Source: Marinobacter sp. es.042 (GTDB lineage: Bacteria > Pseudomonadota > Gammaproteobacteria > Pseudomonadales > Oleiphilaceae). From it: DNA of 64,000 nt. The notes under the pieces were generated by a model that saw only the letters and a list, made by a program, of their open reading frames with translations, had not been told where the DNA came from and made no database searches. The stretch covers positions 3,410,001 to 3,474,000 of the forward strand of contig NZ_LT897781.1 in assembly GCF_900188315.1 (NCBI RefSeq), in the 5' to 3' direction. Made by a program: the position numbers and the translations under genes. Numbering within the stretch: position 1 is the first letter of the stretch; every line of letters begins with the position of its first letter. This document shows positions 39,499-48,836 of the stretch, one piece after another.

Positions 39499-39819
39499 AT
39501 GTCGTCTTCTCCTTCCCTGGATGAGCTGAAAGCGAAGCTCAATCTTGAAACCTCCCGTATCCGTTGGCATGAATTGCAGACCTACTTTGCCCGTGGCCAG
39601 GTGGTTCGCGTGTCACCGGATCTCGATCTTCTGGATGTGGCAGCAGAGCTTGCGGCCGATAATAAACAGCGGTTTGCCCAGTGGATGGAGGAAGGACGCG
39701 TTGGTGAGGTTGCGCCGGACACCGCGCAGGATTGGTATGATCGCAATGCGGAACTCTGGGCGGTCGTCATCGCACCCTGGGTGCTCGTTCAGGACAGGTC
39801 AGGGCATGTTCTGCACTGA
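39499..39819 (+). CDS. DUF2288 family protein
   Basis: The 106-residue soluble protein matches my memory of DUF2288 (LETSRIRWHELQTYFARG, LDLLDVAAELAADN, LWAVVIAPWVLVQD). No function is known. It starts a run of three same-strand genes with lysO, spaced 12 and 27 nt, which may be one operon. Confidence 0.8.
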   Translation: MSSSPSLDELKAKLNLETSRIRWHELQTYFARGQVVRVSPDLDLLDVAAELAADNKQRFAQWMEEGRVGEVAPDTAQDWYDRNAELWAVVIAPWVLVQDRSGHVLH

Positions 39820-39831
39820 CAGCTTGGCACC

Positions 39832-40200
39832 ATGAAGCTCCACTATTTCCACGGCCGTAGCTCGCTTCGGGATCTTGTCATGGTGAAAGGCGGCCAACGC
39901 ATCGAGCTACACATCCGCCCGGCAGGCGGTGGCCATTGGGGCCTGGTAGCTCTCGCTGGCCCTGATCAGGGGCGCCCGGATGGGCAGTTCTGCCGTGGGC
40001 CCTGGCCGACTCAGGCCCGGGCTGAATCGGTTCTCAGGAGCGTTGCCGGCACCATGATGGGAAAAGGCTATGAGCCAAAGCCCAGAGATTATGCGGTCTG
40101 GTCCGTTACCGCCCAACGTCTTGCCCGCACCATCGGAGTTCTGCAGGGTGAACAGGCCAGCCCGGATGCCGACCCCGACCAGTTCAAACCCCTGACCTGA
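39832..40200 (+). CDS. Uncharacterised conserved-looking protein
   Basis: The 122-residue protein has no membrane segment or signal peptide. The first 95 residues look like a small alpha/beta domain (GGQRIELHIRPAGGGHWG; RGPWPTQARAESVLRSVAG), reminiscent of a stress- or nucleic-acid-related fold, but I do not recognise it. The position between DUF2288 and lysO with short gaps suggests co-transcription. Confidence 0.6.
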   Translation: MKLHYFHGRSSLRDLVMVKGGQRIELHIRPAGGGHWGLVALAGPDQGRPDGQFCRGPWPTQARAESVLRSVAGTMMGKGYEPKPRDYAVWSVTAQRLARTIGVLQGEQASPDADPDQFKPLT

Positions 40201-40227
40201 TAACCCCCTTTTCGTTTCGAGGACGCC

Positions 40228-41136
40228 ATGCTGACTGGAGCCCTGCTCATTCTCGCTCCCCTGTTTCTGGGTTTTGCCATCGCCCTGGAAAACCGCCGGG
40301 CCATGACGGTGATCCATTACACGGTGGAGGGACTGGTTTACTTCATCCTGTTGCTTCTGGGCCTTGGGCTTGGCCAGATGGAGGGCTTGGCGGCGCAACT
40401 GGGTGGCATGGCGACTCAGGTACTGGCACTGGTGTTGGTGCTTTTCGTCGCCAACATGTTTGGGCTCTGGATGTTCCACCGCTGGCAGCCAATGTCCGTC
40501 GAGCGGGTCGAGGGCAATGTCAGCCCCGGATACCGCCGGCTTTTTCTGGCCGGCCTGAAACCCCTGGTGGCGGTTATTGTCGGCCTGCTGGCCGGCTATT
40601 ACCTGTTGCCGGATATGCCTATGGCGGAACAGCTGGCGACCTGGTCCCTGATGTTGCTGCTGTTTCTGATCGGCCTGCAGTTGCGCAATGCCGGGCTGTC
40701 GCTGCGCAAACTTTTGATGAATCGTCAGGGGCTCGGTATCGCGCTGGCTCTGACGCTCAGTTCCCTGGTGGCCGGTGGCCTGTTGATACCCTGGCTTGGG
40801 CTGCCCTGGCATGACGCCCTGGCGGTTGCGTCCGGGTTTGGCTGGTACTCGCTGTCCGGCATTGTCATAGGCGAAGCCCTGGGGCCAGCCTGGGGCGGCG
40901 TGGCCTTCCTTAACGATGTGCTTCGGGAAATCGTCGCGTTGGCCATCATCCCCCTGCTAATTGCCAACAGGCCGGCGATGGCCATTGGTTATGGTGGCGC
41001 TACCGCCATGGACTTCACCCTGCCGGTTATCCGAAGCAGTGGCGGGCTGACCTGTGTTCCGGTGGCGATTGCCTCCGGTTTCTTGCTGTCTTTTCTCTCG
41101 CCGGTGTTGATGGGGGTGTTCCTGTCTTTGGGATAA
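40228..41136 (+). CDS. lysO: LysO family lysine exporter
   Basis: The 302-residue inner-membrane protein has about eight to nine helices. It shows the family segments FGWYSLSGIVIGEALG, FLNDVLREIVALAIIPL and GGATAMDFTLPVI. LysO (YbjE, DUF340) exports L-lysine and its toxic analogues in E. coli. GAGGACGCC precedes ATG 40228. No lysine riboswitch or regulator gene is seen nearby. Confidence 0.88.
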   Translation: MLTGALLILAPLFLGFAIALENRRAMTVIHYTVEGLVYFILLLLGLGLGQMEGLAAQLGGMATQVLALVLVLFVANMFGLWMFHRWQPMSVERVEGNVSPGYRRLFLAGLKPLVAVIVGLLAGYYLLPDMPMAEQLATWSLMLLLFLIGLQLRNAGLSLRKLLMNRQGLGIALALTLSSLVAGGLLIPWLGLPWHDALAVASGFGWYSLSGIVIGEALGPAWGGVAFLNDVLREIVALAIIPLLIANRPAMAIGYGGATAMDFTLPVIRSSGGLTCVPVAIASGFLLSFLSPVLMGVFLSLG

Positions 41137-41239
41137 ATTGACGCGGTGCAATGCAAGTTGCGGTTTTACGGGTAGTATGTGAAACAGTAAACTATCGTTT
41201 ATTGACAAATGTTAATGTCTTTACCCGGTCCGGAGCCTG

Positions 41240-42199
41240 ATGCAACGCCGTGAATTCCTTGGTTTATCGATAGCAGCCGGACTGTCCGCGGCGGGATTGC
41301 CGGGCTGCAGCGATTCCGGCCCGCTGAGGTTCGGTATCCATCCCTGGATCGGCTACGAGCCACTGTACCTTGCCCGTGATTTCAACTGGTTGCCGGATAC
41401 GGTTGCGCTGGTGCCGGGCACGTCTGCCAAAGACTCTATGGAGGGCCTTCTTTCAGGGGTGCTTGATGGGGCGGCGCTAACTCTGGATGAAACCATACGC
41501 GTCTGGTCGAAAGGGCTGGAACTGGTTGTGGTTGCTGTCGCTGATGTGTCCGCCGGCGCCGATGTACTGATGGTGAAGCGATCAATCACAGAATTGGCAG
41601 CCCTAAAAGGACAGCGGATTGCGGTGGAGCTGAACGGTGTCTCGGGAGTTATGCTGTTTAAAATCCTTGAGGTAGCGGGGCTTGGTCGCAGCGACGTTAT
41701 AAAAGTGGATTTGCCGGTAAGCCAGCATGCACAAGCCTGGTCCCGCGGTGAAGTGGATGCTTCGGTGTGTTATGAGCCAATAGCGTCACTGATAGAGAAC
41801 GCCGGAGGCGTCAGGCTCTTCGATAGCAGCGACGTTCCGGAAACCATTTTCGATTTGCTGGTGGTGACCCGGAAAACAGTAGAGAAAAACTCCAGTGCGG
41901 TTCGCGACTTGGTGACCGGACATTTTACCGGCCTGCAACATCTGGTGCGGAGCATGCACGACTCGGTATACCGGATTGCCACCCGTCAGGGGATCAGTCC
42001 GGATGCGGTCCGAACGGCGCTGGGAAGCGTTATGCTGCCGGATCTGGCCGCAAACCAGCGTTACCTCAGGGCAGCCGGACCCATCGAAACCAGGGCCGGA
42101 TCCCTGTCTCGCCTGATGCTGGCAGAGGGGATGATTGATCAGAATCCGGTCATCCAGCGCTTGTCAGATTCTTCGTTTTTGCCGGCGAGGGTCTCTTGA
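41240..42199 (+). CDS. Solute-binding lipoprotein of the NMT1/ThiY-SsuA type, orphan
   Basis: The 319-residue protein has a lipoprotein signal peptide with lipobox LPGC (Cys about 22), so it is anchored in the periplasm. The body matches ABC substrate-binding proteins of the nitrate/taurine/thiamine-precursor group (FGIHPWIGYEPLYLA, DGAALTLDET, VCYEPIASLI). There is no permease or ATPase gene nearby. Its stop overlaps the TTG start of the PhnD-GGDEF gene, which suggests it feeds ligand information to that cyclase and is not a transport component (inference). Confidence 0.85.
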   Translation: MQRREFLGLSIAAGLSAAGLPGCSDSGPLRFGIHPWIGYEPLYLARDFNWLPDTVALVPGTSAKDSMEGLLSGVLDGAALTLDETIRVWSKGLELVVVAVADVSAGADVLMVKRSITELAALKGQRIAVELNGVSGVMLFKILEVAGLGRSDVIKVDLPVSQHAQAWSRGEVDASVCYEPIASLIENAGGVRLFDSSDVPETIFDLLVVTRKTVEKNSSAVRDLVTGHFTGLQHLVRSMHDSVYRIATRQGISPDAVRTALGSVMLPDLAANQRYLRAAGPIETRAGSLSRLMLAEGMIDQNPVIQRLSDSSFLPARVS

Positions 42200-44475
42200 A
42201 CATTCGCCGGTTTGCTGTCTGTCTTTGTTTTCTGTTTGCCACGGAATTTGTGGCGATAGCATCAGCCAATGCTGATGAAACACTGACTCTGGGCGTATTC
42301 GCCTACCGCCCGGATGACGTGCTCCGGGAACGCTACCAGCCTTTGACCGACTACCTGACCCTAGAAACCGGCATCCAGATAGAGCTCGAGATTCTCAACC
42401 AGGAGAATATGAGTCGGGCGATCGCCGCCAACCGGCTGGATTTTTTTCTTACCAATCCCAGCCATTTTCTGCTGATCCGAAGCGAACGCAGTCTGACCGG
42501 CGTTCTGGCGACTCTGGTCAGGCGCTCCGGCCAGTCTGCGACCGGCAGTCTTGGTGGCGTGATCTTTACCAGGGCCGAGCGCGACGACATTGAGCAGCTC
42601 GCCGATATTCGTGATAAGACCATTGCCTCGCCCGGCGTTCATTTCCTCGGAGGCTATCAGACGCAGGTTCTCGAGCTGATGGATGCCGGTATTGATATCC
42701 GGAGAGTGAATCTAATTCGGTTTATGGGCACCCACGACCGAGTGGTTCGTTCGGTTCTATCCGGAGATGCCGATGTTGGCTTTATCCGAACCAGCATACT
42801 GGAGCAGATGGCGCAGGAAGACCCTGATCTGTTTACCCGGGTGAAGGTTCTGAACCGTCAGCGGCTGGCGGGTTTCCCCTACGTTGTCTCAACCCGTCTA
42901 TATCCGGAATGGCCCGTGGTGGCGCTGCCCCATGTAAACGAGCGGGCCGTCCGTCGTATCGCGTCGGCGCTTTTTGCCATTGAGCCGGAAGACGAGGTTG
43001 CGCTGTCAGTTGGCATTTCGGGTTTTTCGCCGCCCGCAGACTACCAGTCGGTTGAGTACCTGGCGCGCACTCTGCGGGTGCCGCCCTACGACCAGGCGCC
43101 CCAACTTACCTGGGTGGATGCGTTGCACCAGTATCGGATCTGGGTCTTTACCATTCTGGTGTTGCTCATGTTGCTGGTGGCATCGTCGCTCTGGCTGGGC
43201 AAGAGCAAGCGGCAGCTGGCCGCGGAACAGAGGCGTCTGCGCCAGCTTATCCGGGGTTGGCCACAAGCTGCACTGCTGATCCGGGGAGGACTTTTCATCG
43301 ACACCAACCGGGCTTCTGTCGACCTGCTCAGGTACACCTCCAGTGAATCACTGGTCGGCAAGGACATGGCGGTCTTTTCGCCGGAATTCCAGCCAGACGG
43401 GCAGATCTCCCGACAGAAAATGGTGCCCATGCTGGCCCGGGTTTCGGCGGGTCAGGTGGAACAGTGCGAATGGGTTCTGAATCGCTCTGACGGCACGGAG
43501 ATCTGGGTGGAGCTTACCATGGCGCCCGTCCACACCGAGGACGAACCGGAAGCCCTGATTCTTTGCTCCCTGTATGAAATCACTCTCCGGAAACACGCGG
43601 AACAGCGGCAGCGGCTGGCGGCGAGCGTCTTCGAGTACGCCCGCGAGGCTATTTTCATTACTGATAATCACGGCATCGTGATTGATGCCAACGATGCGTA
43701 CCTGGCGATAACTGGCCGGCCCCGCAATCGGGCAATGGGAAGACTACCACCCTTACCGGTAGAGGAAGGAAGCGGTGTTTTCGCCAGTGCCCGGTCTCAG
43801 GGCTTCTGGTCCGGAGAGTTTGCCAGCAGACGCAATGATGGCGAGGCGATTACCTTGTCGGTAACACTCAGCAGTGTCCGTGGCGATCATGGCGAAGTCT
43901 CGCATTTTGTCGGTATTTTCAGTGACATCAGCCGGCTTAAAGAGCAGGAAAGAAAGCTCCGGATCATGGCTCATTACGACGCCCTCACCGGAATGCCTAA
44001 CCGGGTTCTGTTTGCCGACCGGTTGCAGCAGGCCATGGCCCTGACCCGGCGACAGAGCGGCAAACTGGCTGTGGTTTATATTGATCTGGACGAGTTCAAG
44101 CCGGTAAATGATGCCTTCGGCCATGAGGCGGGTGACCAGTTGCTGATCGAGATCGCACATCGAATGCGTTCGGAACTCCGGGAAGAGGACACCCTGGCGC
44201 GGCTCGGTGGTGATGAGTTCGCGGCCATTGTCATGAATGTTCAGGACGACCCGGCCCTGGAAAACCTGTTGATGCGTTTGCTGGCCCGGGTGTCTGAACC
44301 CGTCTGGGTCGCTGACCACAGTGTGGAAGTCTCAGCCAGTATCGGCTACACACTGTTCCCGCAAGCAGAGGATCTGGACGGCGACCAGCTCCTGCGCCAG
44401 GCCGACCAGGCCATGTATCAGGCCAAGCACCGGGGCCGTAACCGCTATGTCCGGTTCTCCGATCCATCTTCCTGA
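42196..44475 (+). CDS. Diguanylate cyclase with PhnD-like periplasmic domain and two PAS domains
   Basis: The 759-residue sensor begins with a signal peptide and a phosphonate-binding (PhnD) type periplasmic domain (about 27-295; LGVFAYRPDDVLRERYQPL). A membrane helix (315-334), a PAS-like domain (about 350-470), a second PAS/PAC (about 475-590) and a GGDEF domain follow. The active site is RLGGDEF (about 671), with an REED inhibitory site five residues before. The start is TTG 42196 with GAGGG upstream, overlapping the lipoprotein stop as TTGA. It should raise c-di-GMP in response to a periplasmic ligand; no EAL domain is present. Confidence 0.9.
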   Translation: MNIRRFAVCLCFLFATEFVAIASANADETLTLGVFAYRPDDVLRERYQPLTDYLTLETGIQIELEILNQENMSRAIAANRLDFFLTNPSHFLLIRSERSLTGVLATLVRRSGQSATGSLGGVIFTRAERDDIEQLADIRDKTIASPGVHFLGGYQTQVLELMDAGIDIRRVNLIRFMGTHDRVVRSVLSGDADVGFIRTSILEQMAQEDPDLFTRVKVLNRQRLAGFPYVVSTRLYPEWPVVALPHVNERAVRRIASALFAIEPEDEVALSVGISGFSPPADYQSVEYLARTLRVPPYDQAPQLTWVDALHQYRIWVFTILVLLMLLVASSLWLGKSKRQLAAEQRRLRQLIRGWPQAALLIRGGLFIDTNRASVDLLRYTSSESLVGKDMAVFSPEFQPDGQISRQKMVPMLARVSAGQVEQCEWVLNRSDGTEIWVELTMAPVHTEDEPEALILCSLYEITLRKHAEQRQRLAASVFEYAREAIFITDNHGIVIDANDAYLAITGRPRNRAMGRLPPLPVEEGSGVFASARSQGFWSGEFASRRNDGEAITLSVTLSSVRGDHGEVSHFVGIFSDISRLKEQERKLRIMAHYDALTGMPNRVLFADRLQQAMALTRRQSGKLAVVYIDLDEFKPVNDAFGHEAGDQLLIEIAHRMRSELREEDTLARLGGDEFAAIVMNVQDDPALENLLMRLLARVSEPVWVADHSVEVSASIGYTLFPQAEDLDGDQLLRQADQAMYQAKHRGRNRYVRFSDPSS

Positions 44476-44526
44476 TAGCGGTCGTTGAATCACTCCATTC
44501 CGAGCTGTCCGCGGCTGTCAGCCTTC

Positions 44527-45735
44527 TCAGGCGAGGAATTTCCGGACATCAATCTTGTAGGTTTCCGGATCAACGGCTCGCAGAATCCGGTCCTGTGTTC
44601 CCGGTTTCGCGAGATCGAGGGTTTCTACGGTGATCGGCATGCGGAATTTGGTGTGGTACATAACGCGCACAGTCGGCAGCCTCTGGTCACTTTCATTGGC
44701 TTCAACCACGACGCCAAGACGACCACTTTCGAGAAGCACCAGCGAACCCACAGGGTAAAGGCCCAGGCACCGGATAAACTGTTTGACCAGACTGGGATCG
44801 AGGTGAGTGCCGCTCCACTCCAGAAGCTTCTTCAGACCCTGTGTTGGTGTCATGCCCTTGTGATAGACGCGGTCTGCCGTGATGGCATCGTATACATCGC
44901 TGATCGCCACCATGCGACCGTATTCTGAGATCTCATCACCCTTCAGGCCCTCCGGATAGCCTGTGCCGTCTATGCGTTCGTGGTGCTGGGCCGCCGTGAT
45001 GACGGTGAGCTCGCCAATGCCCTCGGTGGTAGCCAGAATGTCCCGTGAATGGCGGGCGTGGAGTTTCATCACTTCAAACTCCTCCGGGGTCAGGCGGCCG
45101 GGTTTGTGCAGTATTTCGTCGGGTGTGAGGATTTTGCCCAGATCGTGGAGAAGTGCACCCACAATGGTCTGATGCAGGACATCGGAGGACAGGCCACGAT
45201 GGTTTCCGAACAGGGACATCAACACACTCAGATTTACCGAGTGTTCCAGAAGATAATTGTCTTTTTCCCGGATGCGCCCCAGGCAGCTTAGTGCGTTGGC
45301 ATTCCTGAGCACGGAGTGTTGCAGTTCGTCCGCCAACTGGTGGATGGGTGCCACATCGATAGCGCTGCCCACCTTGGCATGGTTCATGAACTCGCCCACC
45401 AGCCCCTGGGCCTGACTGTGGATCTGCTGGGCAATCACGATTTCTTCCGCAAGCGGAACATGCGGCCGCAAGCCCGGCGTCAGTTCACCCGCCTTTTGCA
45501 GGGCCGACTCGTTCCGACGATCCACTTCGGCGGCCGTTTCCGAGTCTTGGGAATCGAGGCCTTTTGAAGCGTCGATATAAACGAACTCCACGCCCATCCG
45601 GCGGATTTTCTCGATGGTTTCCTCTTTTTTGATCACACCTCGCTTGCGCTGGGTGTTGTGGGGAATCCAGTCGTTGTTCAGGTCGCTGATGTACATGCCG
45701 ACCCTGAGTGCGGAAATAGGGATGCGCTTGATCAT
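44527..45735 (-). CDS. HD-GYP domain c-di-GMP phosphodiesterase
   Basis: The 402-residue protein has an N-terminal DUF3391 domain (MIKRIPISALRVGMYIS, about 1-130) and an HD-GYP domain (about 140-330) with ALLHDLGK and HHERIDGTGYPEGL. A beta-rich tail (about 340-402) follows. It should hydrolyse c-di-GMP, opposing the convergent cyclase whose stop lies 51 nt away. Its ATG overlaps the TatD stop by 4 nt, so it is in an operon with the tatD-like gene. Confidence 0.92.
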   Translation of the reverse strand: MIKRIPISALRVGMYISDLNNDWIPHNTQRKRGVIKKEETIEKIRRMGVEFVYIDASKGLDSQDSETAAEVDRRNESALQKAGELTPGLRPHVPLAEEIVIAQQIHSQAQGLVGEFMNHAKVGSAIDVAPIHQLADELQHSVLRNANALSCLGRIREKDNYLLEHSVNLSVLMSLFGNHRGLSSDVLHQTIVGALLHDLGKILTPDEILHKPGRLTPEEFEVMKLHARHSRDILATTEGIGELTVITAAQHHERIDGTGYPEGLKGDEISEYGRMVAISDVYDAITADRVYHKGMTPTQGLKKLLEWSGTHLDPSLVKQFIRCLGLYPVGSLVLLESGRLGVVVEANESDQRLPTVRVMYHTKFRMPITVETLDLAKPGTQDRILRAVDPETYKIDVRKFLA

Positions 45736-46541
45736 TCGCTGGAGAAAAACGTCCTTAGGCTGTTGTGATACGTCGTGCCAATCACCTCGTCCAAAGGCAG
45801 TTCTTTCACCTCAGCGATTTTCTCGGCCACAAACGGCAGGTAGAACGGTGCGTTTTCCTTGCCGCGGTAGGGTACCGGGGTAAGGAAGGGGGAGTCGGTT
45901 TCCAACAGGATCTGGTCAATCGGAGCCATACGCACGATGTCGCGTACATTCTCGGCCTTGTTGAATGTTGTGATGCCGTTAAAGCCCAGGCACCAGCCCT
46001 GATCCAGGGCATACCGGGCAAGTCCCGGGCCGGACGTAAAGCTGTGAATGACACCGCGGCGTTTCAGCGTGTCCTCAAATTCGGCAAGGATCTCGATGGT
46101 ATCCTCGTCGGCTTCCCGGCTATGGATAACCACGGGCCGATCCGTGTCGCAGGCGATCTGCAGCTGACGCCGGAACACCTCGCGCTGAACATCTCGGTCA
46201 GCGTTGTCGTAAAAGTAGTCCAGCCCGATTTCGCCCACCGCAACGATCTTCTCGTCCCGGGCGTGGGCGCGGATTTCGGCTTCTACGTCATCGGAATAGC
46301 TTTCAGCATCGTGGGGGTGAATGCCCTGGGTGCCATAAACCCAGGGCGCCACCTGGCTGAGCTCCCGCACCCTGGCGAGGTTGTCCGGGGAGACCGCGAT
46401 GGTGATCACTTTCTCGATATTGACCCCTCGTGCCTGCTCCAGGGTTTCCTCAAGCGGGCGGTCCTTGAGGTAATCCAGGTGACAGTGGGTTTCGATGATC
46501 GGGTGATCGAATACGGGAATCTCGCGACGTTTTTTACTCAT
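45732..46541 (-). CDS. TatD family metal-dependent hydrolase
   Basis: The 269-residue enzyme has the TatD TIM-barrel metal ligands: THCHLD (His19, His21), VGEIGLDYFY, VVIHSREAD, and LETDSPFL. TatD proteins are Mg-dependent DNases with 3'-5' exonuclease activity used in repair. It is divergent from the PPK2 gene. The paralogue (TatD, YcfH or YjjV type) cannot be settled here. Confidence 0.92.
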   Translation of the reverse strand: MSKKRREIPVFDHPIIETHCHLDYLKDRPLEETLEQARGVNIEKVITIAVSPDNLARVRELSQVAPWVYGTQGIHPHDAESYSDDVEAEIRAHARDEKIVAVGEIGLDYFYDNADRDVQREVFRRQLQIACDTDRPVVIHSREADEDTIEILAEFEDTLKRRGVIHSFTSGPGLARYALDQGWCLGFNGITTFNKAENVRDIVRMAPIDQILLETDSPFLTPVPYRGKENAPFYLPFVAEKIAEVKELPLDEVIGTTYHNSLRTFFSSE

Positions 46542-46669
46542 TGCCGGGTACTACACTCCATCGCAACCTGTATCCGGGCTGCTATTCTGTGAATTCAATC
46601 TTAGAAGTCTACCAGTTTGTACGATTGTTGACCTGTATTACATTCATAGGGACTTGCACGGAGCATCGG

Positions 46670-47503
46670 ATGAAATTATCGGCGTTTGCCAGTTCTTTTC
46701 TCTACGACCCTGGAAAACCCAGATTCCGGGATTACCCGACTTTTCTGGATGGCGATGACACCACCCTGCCAGGGTTGGAGGCCAGTCTGGATCAGATCGG
46801 TGAATACCAGCGCCGGCTCTGGGCCAACCAGTCCAGAGCGGTTCTATTGGTTGCCCACGGCCCGGACACCAGCGGAAAAGACAGCCTGATCCGTACTCTG
46901 GCAACCTACGCCGACCCCGCTGGTTTCCATGCCTGGTCCTTCAGCCGGCCCAGGGGCGCCGAAACCCGCCATGACTTTCTCTGGCGGGTAACGCCGTTTC
47001 TGCCCGGCTTTGGCCAGATGGTCGCTTTCAACCGCAGCCATCATGAAGCGGTGATCGCCGAGCGGGTTTGGCCGGTCCACGCGCCTGAAAGCTACAACTG
47101 GCAGAACCGTTACCGCTCCATCCGGAACTTCGAGAATCATCTGGTGGAAGAGGGCACCACGGTGATCAAGGTCTGGCTCAACCTCTCTGAGGACGAGCAT
47201 CGCCAGCGGCTTCTCAAGCGTCTGGACAAGCCGCGCAAGCGCTGGAAGTTTGATCGGTCCGATATCGATGGCTGGGAAAAACGCAGAGAGTACGAAGCGT
47301 TTGCCGAGGAAGCCATTGCCGCGACCCATACAGAGCAGGCACCCTGGTTTATCGTGCCGGGAGATCGGAAGCCCCAGGCGCGCCCGATTGTCGCAGCCAT
47401 ACTGGCTGAGCAATTGCAGAAACTGGCGCCGGAATATCCGAAAGAAGATGAAAGCGTTTTAAAAGAGTACCGGCGTCTGCTGGCGAAAAGCGGCGTGAAA
47501 TAA
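46670..47503 (+). CDS. ppk2: Polyphosphate kinase 2 family protein
   Basis: The 277-residue enzyme should use polyphosphate to phosphorylate nucleotides. Walker A is GPDTSGKD (64-71). The lid segments HDFLWRV and FNRSHHE, and the basic KRWKFDRSDID near 200, are family marks. I chose ATG 46670 (CGGAG seven bases before), because the longer frame from 46541 would cross the tatD promoter. One-domain PPK2 enzymes come in classes that make NDPs from NMPs or NTPs from NDPs; I cannot tell which from sequence by eye. Confidence 0.9.
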   Translation: MKLSAFASSFLYDPGKPRFRDYPTFLDGDDTTLPGLEASLDQIGEYQRRLWANQSRAVLLVAHGPDTSGKDSLIRTLATYADPAGFHAWSFSRPRGAETRHDFLWRVTPFLPGFGQMVAFNRSHHEAVIAERVWPVHAPESYNWQNRYRSIRNFENHLVEEGTTVIKVWLNLSEDEHRQRLLKRLDKPRKRWKFDRSDIDGWEKRREYEAFAEEAIAATHTEQAPWFIVPGDRKPQARPIVAAILAEQLQKLAPEYPKEDESVLKEYRRLLAKSGVK

Positions 47504-47520
47504 ACAGAGGGGAGGAGTGC

Positions 47521-48792
47521 ATGCACATTGCTGTTGTTGGTGGCGGCGTGGTGGGAATGACCACCGCCTATGAACTGAATCGCCGGGGCCACCAGGTGAC
47601 TGTGCTGGAACGTCATTCAATGGCCGGCAACGAGACCAGCAAGGCCAACGCGGCCCAGCGATCCTATGGTGTGGTGTATCCCTGGGCCGATCCCGCGATT
47701 GTGTTCAAGGCCATCCCCTGGATCCTCAAGCAGGATGGCCCCCTGAAGCTTCGCTTCCCGCCGTCTGTGGAAACACTCAAGTTCATGTTCGCCACGCTCC
47801 GTTATGCCTGGTCGCCAGGGCTGTTCGGGTTTAATCGCCGCGCCATGTTGCGCCTCGGTATCCACAGCCGGGAACGATTTCTGGCGCTTGAGAAGGAGCT
47901 TGATCTGTCCTTCGATGGCGACCACCGAGGCCTGCTGCACCTGGCGAGCACACCGGAAGCGCTGGAAGGCTACCGAACGACCCATGAACTGCTGAAGGAA
48001 CTGGGCATCCCTTCCCGTTTGCTCACACCCGAACAGGTGCGCGACGCCGAGCCCGGCATGGTTGGCAATGGTCCGCTTTATGGCGCCCTGAGCTATGACA
48101 CCGACGGAACCGGCGATTGCCACAAATTTTCCCGGGAACTCGCTAAAGCCTGCGAGGCGAAAGGGATAGTGGTTCGTTACAACGTGGAAGCGGAAAAACT
48201 GATTGCCGATGACCAGAGGGTCAGCGCAATTTCAGTCAGAAACAGCGATGGAGTCATGGAAGCCCTGGAAGTGGATGCCGTAGTGATCAGCGCTGGCTGC
48301 TGGTCCAACCACCTGGTTCAGCCCCTCGGCCTGGAACTGCCCATCTATCCGGTAAAGGGGTACAGCCTGACGGTTCCTATGAAAGACCCTGAGCGAGGTC
48401 CGGCATCGACCATTCATGACGACAATTATAAAGTCGTTTCTACCCGTCTGGGGAACCGGCTACGGGCTACGGGTTTCGTCGAGCTGGCGGATTTCAACCG
48501 GGATATTCCCGAAGCCCGACTGGCAACTATCAAGAAGTCGGTCGAATCCCGGTTCCCCGGCTGCGCCGATCTCGATGCCGCCGAAACCTGGACCGGCTTT
48601 CGCCCCATGACCCCGGACGGCCCGGCGATTATCGGCCGCGGTCCCAGAGAAAATCTCTACCTCAACACAGGCCACGGTACATTCGGCTGGACTCTATCTG
48701 CCGGCAGTGCCGATGTCATCGCCCAGGTAATTGAAGGCGAGGAACCCGCCATCTGTCTGGATGCCTTCCGCCCAGCAAGATTCCAAGAGTAG
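47521..48792 (+). CDS. FAD-dependent D-amino acid dehydrogenase (DadA-like)
   Basis: The 423-residue flavoprotein has the dinucleotide-binding N-terminus HIAVVGGGVVGMTTAYEL, the DAO-family TWTGFRPMTPDGPAIIG, and a closing NTGHGTFGWTLS. DadA-type enzymes oxidise D-amino acids and pass electrons to quinones at the membrane. The alanine racemase usually paired with DadA is not adjacent. It starts 17 nt after the PPK2 gene with GAGGAG upstream, so they may be co-transcribed. The repeat element follows 44 nt after its stop. Confidence 0.88.
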   Translation: MHIAVVGGGVVGMTTAYELNRRGHQVTVLERHSMAGNETSKANAAQRSYGVVYPWADPAIVFKAIPWILKQDGPLKLRFPPSVETLKFMFATLRYAWSPGLFGFNRRAMLRLGIHSRERFLALEKELDLSFDGDHRGLLHLASTPEALEGYRTTHELLKELGIPSRLLTPEQVRDAEPGMVGNGPLYGALSYDTDGTGDCHKFSRELAKACEAKGIVVRYNVEAEKLIADDQRVSAISVRNSDGVMEALEVDAVVISAGCWSNHLVQPLGLELPIYPVKGYSLTVPMKDPERGPASTIHDDNYKVVSTRLGNRLRATGFVELADFNRDIPEARLATIKKSVESRFPGCADLDAAETWTGFRPMTPDGPAIIGRGPRENLYLNTGHGTFGWTLSAGSADVIAQVIEGEEPAICLDAFRPARFQE

Positions 48793-48836
48793 TTTCAACA
48801 ATTCGATGCGCGCAAAAAGCCCGAGAGCAGGACGGA

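Noticed and set aside
46541..46669. N-terminal extension of the PPK2 gene
   Set aside because: The extra 43 residues would overlap the divergent tatD start and lack a binding site; ATG 46670 has one.
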